64,000 nt of DNA from CAZKJL01 sp964611095 (GCA_964611095.1 CAZSWJ010000001.1:62001-126000), one strand, 5' to 3'. Counted from the stretch's first letter, positions 1 to 9,153 are shown. A program made the numbers and translations. Notes: a model not told the origin generated them from the sequence alone.

Positions 1-681
1 AATTTTTTCGCAGGCGTCGATGAGTTCCAGCACGCACTTGTGCGCCTTGAGGAATCCGAAGCATCCCACGTGCAGCCGTCCGTCGCGGACGGAGTGGAGT
101 GTCGGAGCCACTGCGGAAAGCCTCGCTCCGTGGGGGACCACGGCCACGCGCTTCGCGCCCATCGCGACGAGTGCCTCTTGTGCCGCTTCGCAGTGCACCA
201 CGAGCAAATCCGCCGAGCGAGCCAAGAATTCCTGCGTGCCGCGGAATCGGAAAAAGGAACCCAGGTCGTAGTCGGGCAAATCCTTCGTCCAGACCTGCGG
301 GCTCGTGCGGCAATGATCGTTCACTTTTCTCTCCCATACTTTCGGTTGCATCTTCCGCGCCATGAAGGCGCGCGCGTAACTGCGGACGGTGGGGAGTTCT
401 ACCACCGAGTGCATCGTGACGCACATGCGGATGTCGTGCTCGTCACAGTACCGACGGATTCTGCGCAGCTCGCCCAAGTCCATGATGCCGAATTCATGCT
501 GCACGTGCAGGTGCGTCGGTCGCAAACCCCGCTCGTCCAATTCGTTGAGCGAACGCACCGTCTGCATGTTCTGTGCATGCGCCAGCATCTCGGTGTACGT
601 GGCGATGCCGCACGCGCGGCCGAGGCTGCTGCAGTACTGAACGATCATCGAGGGCTTCTCGGAGGTCATCGGCGCGAGCAT
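1..681 (-). CDS. Glycosyltransferase family 4, C-terminus cut by window edge
   Basis: The first 227 residues of a GT4/GT-B sugar transferase, read from the ATG at 681 (a second ATG at 669 is possible) to the window start without a stop. The N-terminal acceptor-side domain contains HVQHEFGI near residues 58-65, the region where related enzymes carry QHEFG. The start of the donor-side Rossmann domain appears as VGCFGFLKAHK near residue 210. The nucleotide-sugar-binding C-terminal half lies outside the window. It follows the GT-C gene by 10 bases on the same strand and belongs to the surface-polysaccharide cluster. Sugar and acceptor cannot be told from sequence. Confidence 0.85.
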   Translation of the reverse strand, partial: MLAPMTSEKPSMIVQYCSSLGRACGIATYTEMLAHAQNMQTVRSLNELDERGLRPTHLHVQHEFGIMDLGELRRIRRYCDEHDIRMCVTMHSVVELPTVRSYARAFMARKMQPKVWERKVNDHCRTSPQVWTKDLPDYDLGSFFRFRGTQEFLARSADLLVVHCEAAQEALVAMGAKRVAVVPHGARLSAVAPTLHSVRDGRLHVGCFGFLKAHKCVLELIDACEKI

Positions 682-691
682 AGCAGGCGTT

Positions 692-2434
692 TCAGTCCTT
701 CACGATCCACACGTCCCATTGGCCGATTTGCTCCCGGGAGACCACGGTCTGTGTCCGCAGCCGCGGCAGGATCACCGACCACGAAAACCGGAGCTCTATT
801 TCATCGGCCAGCGCCTGCGTGGAGGTGACGTTCTTGGGGATCCTCACGTACGCCGGTCCGAGGACGTAGGCATGGGTCGAGGCGGCATCGAGCTCGTCGT
901 TGTAGGGCTTGTAGTACGCGTTGCCGCTGTAGGGCGTGAGGCGCAGCCGTTCTTGCGTCACGAAGTCGAGCACGAAGGCGTACCAAAATTCGGCGTAGCC
1001 GTGCGTCACGTTCTTGCGTTCCAGATACCGCGCCAACTCTTCCGTTTCGGCGACGGGGAATCGTTCGAAGTTCCAGGCGGCGTGCGTGTAGCGGAGATTG
1101 AAGTAGCCGAAGTGCACGAGCCACACCGCCAGTACGGCGATGCACGCGATGCGCCACTTCTTCCACAGCGTCGCAAAGAGCAATCCCGTCATGATCGCGA
1201 AGGCCTGCCACGCCGGCGCCAGATATCGCACGATTCCCTCGCCTGCAGCGGGAAGCGCAAGGATGGCGAGCCACGACATGGCAAAGAGCATCAGAAAGAG
1301 GAGTGGGTAGACGTCATTTTTTTCGAGTCGTTCCATGCGCAGGACGCGCGCGATCTCTTGTCGATATCGATGACAACAGTGAATGATCGCGACGATGGCG
1401 ATGCACGCGATGATGCCGCCCAGAACCATCTGCTTCACCGCCCCCTGTTCCACCAGAATCGGCCACGACCGAACGCCCAAGAATGCCTCGGGCACGTACT
1501 TCAATATTTCCTGCACGATGTACCAGTTCGGCATCTGCGGATAGAACGCGGGGCTCGGGACCATGCCGAACATCGTCCAGCCGATCCACATCGGCAACGT
1601 GCCGAGTGCGATGCCGAGGACGAGTGCCGCGGTGCCGTACGACAGCGCTTTCTTTCTCGTGCTTACGGCGAAGCATGCGCCGGCGAACAGAGCGCCGGTC
1701 AGCACGATCCATCGCGCATTCCCCGTCCACAGCAGAAGCGGAGCCGTGAGCGCGAATGTGCAAAAGAGCGCGGTGCAAACGATGTCGATTCGTATCTTTT
1801 TCCCGAGCGCATGCCGCAACCTCCCCCATTCCTCCGAGCTCAAGAGCACGAGAGTGCCGAGTGCCGTCGGATACATGAGCGACAGAGGCTGCGTCCAAAG
1901 ACTCAGCCCGATGAACAGGCCCATGAGGAGCAGGGTCCGCCACTGCCTTGCCGGGCTCTTTGGAAAATGTTGGTACAACAGGAGTACGCCCATCCAGAGC
2001 ACCAGATACACGTGCCATCGGCAGCTGAATCGCGCAATGAATGCGTGGAAAGAAAAGCCCGGGAGAATCAGGAAGAGCAGGCTGAGGAGCGTCGCGTTTT
2101 TTCCGAAGACGCGTTCGCAGAACACGATGTGCAAAACGTAGAACGCGAGCATTCCCGCAAGAACCGAGAGCCGAATGGCGATGGCATTCACGCCGAAGAT
2201 CGCCAGGAACGGCACCGCAAGAATCGATGGCAAGCTGCCGCCGTAGTTCACGCCGTAGAAGTAGATCGGGAAATCCGTGCCCTCCAGCATGTGCTTGGCC
2301 ATGAGCGACGTGATTCCTTCATCGCCGTCGAAGTTCGCGGGCCACACCGACATCGTCCACGCGTGCAGTCCGACCGCGATTGCGAGCGGCAACACGTAGG
2401 GCAACCATCGGCGGATATTGGCGCGGTACAACAC
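692..2434 (-). CDS. GT-C fold membrane glycosyltransferase (GT39/ArnT-like)
   Basis: 580-residue polytopic membrane protein with about ten hydrophobic segments and a soluble C-terminal part. The first extracytoplasmic loop holds FDGDEG at residues 35-40, an acidic motif of GT-C enzymes that use polyprenyl-phosphate sugars. It probably moves a sugar from a lipid carrier onto a glycan or protein outside the membrane. The chosen start is the GTG at 2434, eight bases after the stop of the ABC ATPase gene, because the first hydrophobic helix follows directly. The frame stays open further upstream only as a shadow of the ATPase gene. Family assignment is fairly sure; substrate is unknown. Confidence 0.8.
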   Translation of the reverse strand: MLYRANIRRWLPYVLPLAIAVGLHAWTMSVWPANFDGDEGITSLMAKHMLEGTDFPIYFYGVNYGGSLPSILAVPFLAIFGVNAIAIRLSVLAGMLAFYVLHIVFCERVFGKNATLLSLLFLILPGFSFHAFIARFSCRWHVYLVLWMGVLLLYQHFPKSPARQWRTLLLMGLFIGLSLWTQPLSLMYPTALGTLVLLSSEEWGRLRHALGKKIRIDIVCTALFCTFALTAPLLLWTGNARWIVLTGALFAGACFAVSTRKKALSYGTAALVLGIALGTLPMWIGWTMFGMVPSPAFYPQMPNWYIVQEILKYVPEAFLGVRSWPILVEQGAVKQMVLGGIIACIAIVAIIHCCHRYRQEIARVLRMERLEKNDVYPLLFLMLFAMSWLAILALPAAGEGIVRYLAPAWQAFAIMTGLLFATLWKKWRIACIAVLAVWLVHFGYFNLRYTHAAWNFERFPVAETEELARYLERKNVTHGYAEFWYAFVLDFVTQERLRLTPYSGNAYYKPYNDELDAASTHAYVLGPAYVRIPKNVTSTQALADEIELRFSWSVILPRLRTQTVVSREQIGQWDVWIVKD

Positions 2435-2442
2435 TGCCGTGA

Positions 2443-3252
2443 CTATACAGCAGCAGCCGCGGCCTTCGGTGTTTGCAGTGCCTCCATGTCGCGCACGTAC
2501 TGCCCCACCACATCGTTCGTATCGCCGTACGCGGCCACGCTTCCCTCCTGCAGGTACAGGCAGTGCGTGCTGAGCCTGCGGATGTGGCCCATGCTGTGGC
2601 TCACGAAGAGCGCGGTCTGGCCTTGGCTCACGAGTGACGAAATTTTGGCGAGACACTTGGTGCAGAACGCGATGTCGCCCGCGGCAAGCGCTTCGTCGAT
2701 GACGAGGATGTCTTTGCAGTCCAGGTGCGCGGCGATGGAAAAAGCGAGACGCGCACGCATGCCCGACGAATAAAATTTCACCGGCATGTCGATGGCGTCG
2801 CGGATTTCGGAGAAGTCGATGATCTCCTCGGCTTTCTCCGCGATGCCTTTCGTCTGCATTCCGAGAAGCGAGCCGCTGAGCGCGATGTTCTCGCGGCCCG
2901 TCAGCTCCTGATGCATGCCGACGCCCATGCCGAGGTACGAGCCGATGGATCCCATGAGCCGCACCGAGCCGCTCGTGGGTGCGGTGAGCCTGGAGATGAT
3001 CTTGAGCAGCGTGCTCTTCCCCGCGCCGTTCCTGCCGATGATGCCGAGCACTTCGCCCCTGCGCAGCGAGAAGTTCACGTCCTTGAGCGCCCAAAAATCA
3101 CGACGCTCGGATTCTTTTGCGGGAGCGATGCCGAAGCGTCGCAAAAAAACGTTCTCCATGATTCCTTTGAGCGAGGCATGAGCTTCGCCGACGCCGCCCG
3201 TGCGGCTGTATTTTTTCGAGAGGCCGTCGACGGAGAGAACCAAGTCTTGCAT
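2443..3252 (-). CDS. Polysaccharide ABC exporter, ATP-binding subunit (Wzt/KpsT type)
   Basis: 269-residue ATPase of an O-antigen/teichoic-acid-type exporter. Walker A is GRNGAGKST (residues 73-81), the signature region is YSSGM, and Walker B is DILVIDEAL, followed by the switch His in FVSHS. The signature lacks the usual LSGGQ, as is typical of Wzt/TagH proteins. The N-terminal extension before the core is also typical. There is no C-terminal carbohydrate-binding domain, so any glycan selection must rest elsewhere. Its ATG shares one base with the TGA of the permease gene, so the pair is translationally coupled. Confidence 0.93.
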   Translation of the reverse strand: MQDLVLSVDGLSKKYSRTGGVGEAHASLKGIMENVFLRRFGIAPAKESERRDFWALKDVNFSLRRGEVLGIIGRNGAGKSTLLKIISRLTAPTSGSVRLMGSIGSYLGMGVGMHQELTGRENIALSGSLLGMQTKGIAEKAEEIIDFSEIRDAIDMPVKFYSSGMRARLAFSIAAHLDCKDILVIDEALAAGDIAFCTKCLAKISSLVSQGQTALFVSHSMGHIRRLSTHCLYLQEGSVAAYGDTNDVVGQYVRDMEALQTPKAAAAAV

Positions 3253-4082
3253 CAGATGATGTCCAGCACTCTACCTTCCATGCGCCGGAAAAAAAGAAAT
3301 CCCGTGACAAAAATCAGGAGCGAAAGTCCGCTTCCCAGAAGAAGTCCGTTCCACGGCAGCGGCAGCCCGGGCAGAAGCGCGGTTCGGAAGAGCTCCACGG
3401 CAGACGTGAGCGGATTCAGCCACAGTGCCGTCTGCAGCGTCGGCGACAGCGAACTGAGCGGATACACCACGGGCGTCAGAAACAAGCTCAGGCGCAAAAA
3501 ATACGGCACGATGAGCCCCACGTCGCGGTAGAGCGCATGCAGAATGGAGAGCCACAGCGATACTCCCGCAGCAGCGATGAGCAGGAGCAAGCACACGAGC
3601 GGGAGCAGCAAGATGCGTTCGGTGATCGGCGTTCCCGTCGCGAGCAAGAGGAAGAGGAGCAAGACGAGAGAAATCCCGAGATCGATCATCTTCGCGAGAG
3701 CGTTTGCGATCGGGAGCAAGAAGCGCGGGAAGTAGATGCGCTTCACGATGTCCGCGTGCGCCACGAGCGTTTGCGTTCCGCTCTGGACCGTCACGGACAT
3801 GTACGTCCAGGGCAGGAGCCCCGCGTAGGCGAAGAGCGCGTACGGTGCGCCCGCGATGACCTTGTCGAAGAAGTGCCCGAACACCACCGTGAACACGAGC
3901 ATTTCGAGCATCGGCTGCAGCATGACCCACAGAAATCCGATGAACGTCTGCTTGTAGCGGACGCGCACGTCTTTCCAGATGAAGAACGAAAAAAGACCAC
4001 GGGCTTTCCACGCTTCGGCGACGGGCGGAATCCACCACGTGTCCGTGGGTCCGATGACGAGTTCCTGGGTGCCCGGAGACAT
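3252..4082 (-). CDS. Polysaccharide ABC exporter, permease subunit (Wzm/TagG type)
   Basis: 276-residue ABC-2 permease with six hydrophobic spans. The cytoplasmic N-terminus carries the family motif region FIWKDVRVRYKQT followed by GFLWVMLQPM. With the ATPase downstream it would form the two-plus-two exporter that carries lipid-linked polysaccharide across the membrane. The start is the ATG at 4082; the frame is open further upstream but that part has no membrane-protein character and runs under the divergent gene. First gene of the minus-strand surface-glycan operon. Confidence 0.92.
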   Translation of the reverse strand: MSPGTQELVIGPTDTWWIPPVAEAWKARGLFSFFIWKDVRVRYKQTFIGFLWVMLQPMLEMLVFTVVFGHFFDKVIAGAPYALFAYAGLLPWTYMSVTVQSGTQTLVAHADIVKRIYFPRFLLPIANALAKMIDLGISLVLLLFLLLATGTPITERILLLPLVCLLLLIAAAGVSLWLSILHALYRDVGLIVPYFLRLSLFLTPVVYPLSSLSPTLQTALWLNPLTSAVELFRTALLPGLPLPWNGLLLGSGLSLLIFVTGFLFFRRMEGRVLDII

Positions 4083-4120
4083 GTGGAGAGCGTACAACCT
4101 GCGGGGCGAGTGTGAAATAG

Positions 4121-4148
4121 TTGTCAAAGTGCTCGGGAGCGATACGAT
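4121..4148 (+). promoter_or_regulatory. Promoter of the nucleotidyltransferase gene, leaderless type
   Basis: TTGTCA at 4121-4126, a 16-base spacer, then TACGAT at 4143-4148. The predicted transcription start falls at or beside the GTG start codon at 4155, leaving no room for a ribosome-binding site. Confidence 0.5.
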
Positions 4149-4154
4149 GGCGCC

Positions 4155-4496
4155 GTGAAGACCGGAGTGTTCGTCGGCCGATTCCAACCGTTCCACGACG
4201 GGCACAAGCGGTGCGTGGAGCACATTCTGGAGAACAACGATCGCTGCCTCATCCTGCTCCGCGACACCGAGATTTCGGAGAAAAATCCGTTCGACGTGGA
4301 GAAGCGCAAGGCTCTCATCCGCGCGCAATTTCCGGATTCGTCCCGCATCGACATTCAAACCGTCAAAGACGAAGGCGCAGATCTCACCGTCTACATCGGC
4401 CGCGACGTCGGGTACAAGCTCATTCAGCTCGATGCCGCGACCGAGGCCATTTCGGCCACGGACATTCGCAAAAAGCTCTACGCGCAGAAAGCATGA
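4155..4496 (+). CDS. Cytidylyltransferase-like adenylyltransferase (NMN/PPAT superfamily)
   Basis: 113-residue HIGH-superfamily nucleotidyltransferase. GRFQPFHDGHK (residues 8-18) contains the nucleotide-binding HxGH motif, and ISATDIRKK near the C-terminus matches the ISSTxIR motif that closes on the triphosphate. The length is short even for this family. It starts at GTG 4155 and overlaps the next gene by ATGA, so it is co-translated with an APS-kinase-like protein. The best guess is an NMN adenylyltransferase or an activating enzyme for a glycan substituent; the sequence does not decide. Confidence 0.8.
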   Translation: MKTGVFVGRFQPFHDGHKRCVEHILENNDRCLILLRDTEISEKNPFDVEKRKALIRAQFPDSSRIDIQTVKDEGADLTVYIGRDVGYKLIQLDAATEAISATDIRKKLYAQKA

Positions 4497-5026
4497 CGCG
4501 CCGATTTCCCATCGTCTGGCTCACGGGCAACACCGGTGCGGGCAAAACCACGCTCGCCACGGGTCTTGAGTCGTACGTGAACGAAGAGTTGTCCCCTTCC
4601 GAAGCGCACGCTCGCCGCCTCGTCGTGCTCGACGGCGACGACATGCGCGCCAGCATTTCCACGGACGCAACGCTCACGCCCGACGATCGCAGGAAACACA
4701 ACTTGCGCGTCGCTCGTCTCGCCAAGCATTTTCAAACGCGCGGATTCCTCGTCGTCGTGGCGGTCATCGCTCCGTTCGTCGCGGTCCGCGAGGAAATCGA
4801 CAAAATTTGCGCACCGCTCTGGATTCACGTGAAACGGTCGGGCCTCGGCGGACCGGATAAGCCCTATGAAGCCCCGCTCTCCCCCGCCCACGTCATCGAC
4901 CACGACACGCTCGGCATCGAAGAAGCGCAGCAGTCGCTCCGATCATTCCTGCGCGGAGCCCTGACCGCCGCGACCTTCAAGCCCAAAGTCACTCGCGCCC
5001 ACACTCGCCCTACGGCTACTATTTAA
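4493..5026 (+). CDS. Adenylylsulfate kinase-like P-loop kinase
   Basis: 177 residues resembling CysC, which phosphorylates the 3' position of APS. P-loop GNTGAGKTT is at residues 12-20; LDGDDMRASIS corresponds to the family LDGDNVR motif, and PDDRRKHNLRVARLAK corresponds to the DRxxNIRR region. Asp stands where Asn is usual in GDN. No sulfate adenylyltransferase is visible in the window; the partner is the small nucleotidyltransferase directly upstream. It may act on APS or a related nucleotide for glycan modification. Confidence 0.82.
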   Translation: MTRRFPIVWLTGNTGAGKTTLATGLESYVNEELSPSEAHARRLVVLDGDDMRASISTDATLTPDDRRKHNLRVARLAKHFQTRGFLVVVAVIAPFVAVREEIDKICAPLWIHVKRSGLGGPDKPYEAPLSPAHVIDHDTLGIEEAQQSLRSFLRGALTAATFKPKVTRAHTRPTATI

Positions 5027-5030
5027 ACAC

Positions 5031-5116
5031 GCCGGGGTGGCGAAATGGCAGACGCATCAGCCTTAGGAGCTGACGGGAGCAATCCCATGGAGGTTCAAGT
5101 CCTCTCCCCGGCACCA
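5031..5116 (+). tRNA. tRNA-Leu (anticodon TAG)
   Basis: 86-base class II tRNA. Acceptor GCCGGGG pairs with CCCCGGC, the discriminator is A, and CCA is encoded. The anticodon loop CTTAGGA gives TAG, reading CTA/CTN Leu codons. The long variable arm expected for tRNA-Leu is present. It begins 4 bases after the kinase stop codon, and the next minus-strand gene ends at the base after its CCA. Confidence 0.95.
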
Positions 5117-5350
5117 TCAGACTTTCATCCACGTCAGTTCGCCCAAGCCGCCGTCTTCGCCGACGGGAAGCGCGATGCCGTACATGCCGCCCTTGTCGAT
5201 GATCATGAATCCGTACGTGCGTTCGTCGTGCATGAAGCACTCGTCGAACAGAATCTCCGGTTCTTCGGCGCCACGGATGTGTTCCAGCGCGTACCGCAGG
5301 ATCGGCTCCTTGTACTTTTCGGCCATTGCTTTGGGTGAGAGGAGTTCCAT
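5117..5350 (-). CDS. Small conserved-looking protein, last gene of calpain operon
   Basis: 77 residues from the ATG at 5350, starting MELLSPKAMAEKYKEPI. It is acidic and compact, without a signal peptide or membrane segment. It lies 7 bases after the calpain-like gene and stops directly against the tRNA-Leu. I do not recognise the family. Its place in the operon suggests a partner or inhibitor of the protease, which is inference only. Confidence 0.6.
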   Translation of the reverse strand: MELLSPKAMAEKYKEPILRYALEHIRGAEEPEILFDECFMHDERTYGFMIIDKGGMYGIALPVGEDGGLGELTWMKV

Positions 5351-5357
5351 ACGTGAG

Positions 5358-6977
5358 TTAGGTGAACATTTTTTTGTAATCGATGGTGGCGACGTCGATG
5401 CCGACGAATCCGCGAAGCAATTGGTCATACGTGAGCTTGATCGGTGCCCCGCTGTTGTGCGGATTGATCACGGTGACGGTTCTGGCCTGCGCATTCACGT
5501 TCGTGAGTGAATAGGCGTGATTGTGATAGAACGAATGACCGTCGATATCGTACTGCGTCGTGTCGTCTTTCGGACCGCGAAGACTGCTCAAGTGCACGAG
5601 GTGCTTGCCGTTCGAGAATCGATTCAACATCGCTTCGACTTTGCCTCGATGCACCTCGAGGTTATACGTGCCCTTCATCACGTCGCCGTTTTGATTGTTC
5701 TTGCTGCGGTTCTGCTCGGGATTCGCCCGCGTACCCCACAAACCTTCCGTTCCATGGCCTCCCATCATTTCGGCGAGTGCGATCTCGGACCGTCCTCCGG
5801 AAGTCTTCTCCCGGTTCATGCCGCCGGTCCTCATTTTCGTGAACGCGGCCTCCAGGAGCTTCCAGCCTTCCGCGGCATTCACGGGTTGGAGCTTCTCTCC
5901 CTTCGCGGTGGTTTGAAGCTCATTCATTTCCTGCTTCGTCACGACGATCTCCCGTCCATTTTTCATGCCGAGAGGGATGCGTACCGCGTAGGAGTCGCCG
6001 TTCTTCTTGATCGATGTGCGGAGGATCGCATCGGCGTGATCGAAACGTTGGAGCGAGACGAACGTGGCGATGAGGTAGCAGTTGCCCACGTTGGCCTGCC
6101 TGATGTCGTTGCCGAACAGCTCCGCGTATTCGTCCTCGCTGAGCGTCGCATGTTTTTCCAAGTACTCGGCTTTGCGCCTGCCGAAGTCCGCACCGATATC
6201 TTTGGGCGTCGTGATCTGGTCGAACTTCTTCTGGCCCGTTTTTTCGATTTCTTCGGTCGTCCAAATTTTGGGCATTCCTTTCTCATCGAGGGGCACGTCT
6301 TTTACGGCGATCTCCCAGCCCTCATCAATGTTTGTGATGACGTACGACGCACCCTTTTTCATGACGATGCCCTTCTCCAGAGCGTCGCCACGCCGAACGT
6401 AGACCTCACGGCCCTCCTCCTGCACCGTCCTCATGCGGTTGTCATACCGCAACTGTCGGTCCTGCTCGGTTTCGGTACCCATCACTTCCTGCATGTTCAT
6501 GCGCACCGCCTCGTAGCTCACATCGGCGTTGCCGAGCGCGCGCGCCAGGTTGCCGCGAAGCTTCTCCGATTGCTTCGCCAGGTCGAGGACGTCCGCTCCG
6601 TTCTTGTTCAGTGCTTCGCGGAGCAGCGTGATCTGCGGAGCGAATGTCGCCTTCACGTTGCGCACGTCATTCAGAGCATCTTTTTCACGAGCAAGCGTTT
6701 GTCGAAGCGCCTCGCGGTGCGATCGGTTGAACGGGTTCCAGGACGAAAGATTGTCGAGGTCTTTCTGCGTGTCGGCGATGTGTTTCACGTACAACTCTTC
6801 CTTGCGTTTGAGCATCGCATCCAGGTCATCCAAGCTCTGTACGACGCTTTCCTTCAATTTGCCGAATTTCGCCTCGATTCCGTCAAGTAAGCCCGGCTTG
6901 CTTTTGTCGGGAGCGGATTCTTTCGTCGGCCCCGAGGGGGCGTCCGGTCTTTTTTCAGCCTCATTTTTTTTTGGCAT
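5358..6977 (-). CDS. Calpain-like (C2 family) cysteine protease with long N-terminal coiled-coil region
   Basis: 539 residues from the ATG at 6977 (MPKKNEAEKRP). The C-terminal half carries a calpain-type triad in order and spacing: Cys300 in QANVGNCYLIATFVSLQ (calpains have QGxLGDCWLLAA), His487 in HAYSLTNV, and Asn505 in VINPHNSG (calpains INPW-type). The N-terminal ~280 residues are charged and helical, with a predicted coiled coil. No signal peptide is seen, so cytoplasmic action is likely. The start overlaps the preceding gene by 17 bases. The Trp after the catalytic Cys is replaced by Tyr. Clear on motif order, untested on function. Confidence 0.78.
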   Translation of the reverse strand: MPKKNEAEKRPDAPSGPTKESAPDKSKPGLLDGIEAKFGKLKESVVQSLDDLDAMLKRKEELYVKHIADTQKDLDNLSSWNPFNRSHREALRQTLAREKDALNDVRNVKATFAPQITLLREALNKNGADVLDLAKQSEKLRGNLARALGNADVSYEAVRMNMQEVMGTETEQDRQLRYDNRMRTVQEEGREVYVRRGDALEKGIVMKKGASYVITNIDEGWEIAVKDVPLDEKGMPKIWTTEEIEKTGQKKFDQITTPKDIGADFGRRKAEYLEKHATLSEDEYAELFGNDIRQANVGNCYLIATFVSLQRFDHADAILRTSIKKNGDSYAVRIPLGMKNGREIVVTKQEMNELQTTAKGEKLQPVNAAEGWKLLEAAFTKMRTGGMNREKTSGGRSEIALAEMMGGHGTEGLWGTRANPEQNRSKNNQNGDVMKGTYNLEVHRGKVEAMLNRFSNGKHLVHLSSLRGPKDDTTQYDIDGHSFYHNHAYSLTNVNAQARTVTVINPHNSGAPIKLTYDQLLRGFVGIDVATIDYKKMFT

Positions 6978-9147
6978 CCGGCCTCGAGCCTTCGGTATCC
7001 GGGGGGCCTGCTTTGGCAGGTGGCTTGTCCGGTGCTTTCGCCTTGGCCGCAACCTCTTTCATGTCGCTTATGAAGCGCTCGAATTCAGCGACATTCATCG
7101 GATTGCTCGACGCTTTCCCCGTCGTCGTATCGACATTCGGGAGGAAGCGGTTCGTATTGATGGCGCCGATCACCGGGTTGAGCAGGGCTGCTGCGATCGA
7201 TCCTTGATCCAGGGAAACGACGATTTTTCCTTCACCGTTCAGTTCCACCTTGATGGCTCCGATGACGTCTTTGGCCGTCTTCTCCGGCAGGTTCGCCTTC
7301 AGGATCTCGTCGATATCTTTCTTCAATTTCTCCACGTCGGGCTTCGTATCGCCGCCCTCTTTCTTATCGGCGGGCTTGTCACCGGCGCCCTCCAGTTCCT
7401 TCACGCGGGCTTCCAGCTCTTCGCGCGTTTTCTTCAAAGCTTCCAGGTCCTTTTTCTTCTGCGCGATCTCTTCGTCGATCTTCGGCTTGGCTTCGGCCTT
7501 GGTGTCCGGGTTCTCCTTCTGTTTCTCGAGCGACTTGATGTCGTCGGCGAGCTCACCTTCTTTCTTCTTGGCTTTTTCGATGCCTTCTTTCGCAGACTTC
7601 AATTCGTCGCGTCTTTCTTCGGGCGTCATCTCACCGGCGGGCCTGGGGCCTTCGGCGCCTTTGCCTCCGGGTCCCTTGATGTCCTCGCCTTTCTCGCCCT
7701 TGCCTCCCTTCTTGCCGAATGCTTTGTCGATGACTCCTTTGATGAAGCGGATGAATCCGAAGAGGTACAGGAACGGACGCACGTCCTTGTCGGCCATGAC
7801 GATCTTGCCGCCGTCGATGTCGCTCTTGTCCAAATCCACGCCCTGCATCATGAGGAGGCCTTCGGCCACGTCGATGTCGGTTTCGGTCTTGGCTTCGCGG
7901 CGGAGTTTCACGAGGCGCGCGATGGTCGCCTTGTCGGCGACGTCACCGGCCTCTTTCGTGGTGACGGTGACGCTGTTTCTGCTCTTCACCGCGGCACCCA
8001 TGACTTTTTCCAAGAAAGCCTTTGCGGACGGCGTCATTCCCTTTATGAATTCGATGGCCTTGCCCATCGGCGTGTCGGGCGTGGCACTCGTCGGCAACGG
8101 TTCGGGCAGCTTGATGCTGCCGTCGGGGCCGATGAGTTTGCCGAATGCGCTGAGAACGTCAGCCGGCATTTTGGCAACGCTCTCGAGCGTCGTGCGAGCT
8201 TCCGCAAGTTCCGCTTCGGACATGCCTTCCACCACCGTCACCGCAGCCTCCTGGATCTCCTTCGGGAGAGCACGAATCGCTTCCGCGGTTTGGGGATCGA
8301 CGTTTTTGAGCGATTGTTCAAGATCGAATTTCGTCGTCGGTCCCTCCGATGCCTGGAAATCGATCGACTGTCCGTCCGAGCTCGTCGTGGTCGTGGTATC
8401 CGTGCTTTCGTCGAGCGGGAGGCCGGACCTCTTCAATGCTTGCAAGTGCGAGAGTTCCTCGGTGACTTTCACGCGCTCTTTCATCAGCTGGCCCAGTTTC
8501 GGGCCGTATGCTTCAATTTCCTGCGCCGAGAGCCTTGCCAGCATGAGGTTGATTTCCGGAGTGCGGTTGTAGCGAGAGCGGGCCGATCCCATCTGCGCCC
8601 TGTATTCGGCACCGGCACGAGTGAGTCCGTTTCCCGTTCTGCCTCTGCCGAGGAGAATGTGAATTTCCCAGTTGATGCGATTGAGCTCCTGCGCGGTTTT
8701 AGCGATTTTGTTGTCGAGTGCGCTGGGCTGACGTTCCACGGGAGCCCTGTACTCGCCGAAGTCGAGCCGCCCGTTCGTGATGCTGGCGTGGAACCCGTGA
8801 GGGTGGGCCACGTTCCTGTTGAATGACTGCAGTTCCTGCTTCACGAGCTCAGGCATGTCGCGCAATCCTGCGATTCTCTTTCCCAAGTCCTGTTTCACCT
8901 GTTCCATCTGCTCTTCTTTTGTCCCTTCGGTGCGTGCGTTGCGATCCTTGGCCTCTTTGCGAACGTCGGTTTCGGTCCTCTCGGGACTGTCGGCATTCGG
9001 CTCGGGAGCATCCGGAACGTCGGGAGCTCCTCTCTTGCCGGCTTCCGTGCGTACGTCGGCATCGGGCGTTTCTCCCGCGTGCAGCAAGCGCGCCTCGGCG
9101 AGACCGAGATGCGGGAATTGCCGGTGCAGGGAGCGAAGGAATTCCAT
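6961..9147 (-). CDS. Large charged coiled-coil protein of unknown function
   Basis: 728 residues, rich in Lys, Glu, Asp and Pro. Residues ~1-90 are low-complexity and acidic; ~90-240 are helical; ~300-440 form an alanine-rich helical region; ~455-475 contain one hydrophobic stretch (FLYLFGFIRFIKG), a possible amphipathic or membrane-touching helix. Residues ~515-600 form a clear Lys/Glu coiled coil. No enzymatic motif is visible. Six bases separate it from the gene before, and its end overlaps the calpain-like gene, so it is part of one operon and a possible substrate or scaffold of the protease. Confidence 0.8.
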   Translation of the reverse strand: MEFLRSLHRQFPHLGLAEARLLHAGETPDADVRTEAGKRGAPDVPDAPEPNADSPERTETDVRKEAKDRNARTEGTKEEQMEQVKQDLGKRIAGLRDMPELVKQELQSFNRNVAHPHGFHASITNGRLDFGEYRAPVERQPSALDNKIAKTAQELNRINWEIHILLGRGRTGNGLTRAGAEYRAQMGSARSRYNRTPEINLMLARLSAQEIEAYGPKLGQLMKERVKVTEELSHLQALKRSGLPLDESTDTTTTTSSDGQSIDFQASEGPTTKFDLEQSLKNVDPQTAEAIRALPKEIQEAAVTVVEGMSEAELAEARTTLESVAKMPADVLSAFGKLIGPDGSIKLPEPLPTSATPDTPMGKAIEFIKGMTPSAKAFLEKVMGAAVKSRNSVTVTTKEAGDVADKATIARLVKLRREAKTETDIDVAEGLLMMQGVDLDKSDIDGGKIVMADKDVRPFLYLFGFIRFIKGVIDKAFGKKGGKGEKGEDIKGPGGKGAEGPRPAGEMTPEERRDELKSAKEGIEKAKKKEGELADDIKSLEKQKENPDTKAEAKPKIDEEIAQKKKDLEALKKTREELEARVKELEGAGDKPADKKEGGDTKPDVEKLKKDIDEILKANLPEKTAKDVIGAIKVELNGEGKIVVSLDQGSIAAALLNPVIGAINTNRFLPNVDTTTGKASSNPMNVAEFERFISDMKEVAAKAKAPDKPPAKAGPPDTEGSRPDAKKK

Positions 9148-9153
9148 CGTTGA

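Noticed and set aside
719..2773. 684-codon plus-strand open frame
   Set aside because: Antisense shadow of the GT-C and ABC genes, rich in His/Arg/Glu with no domain; the minus-strand proteins are clearly real.
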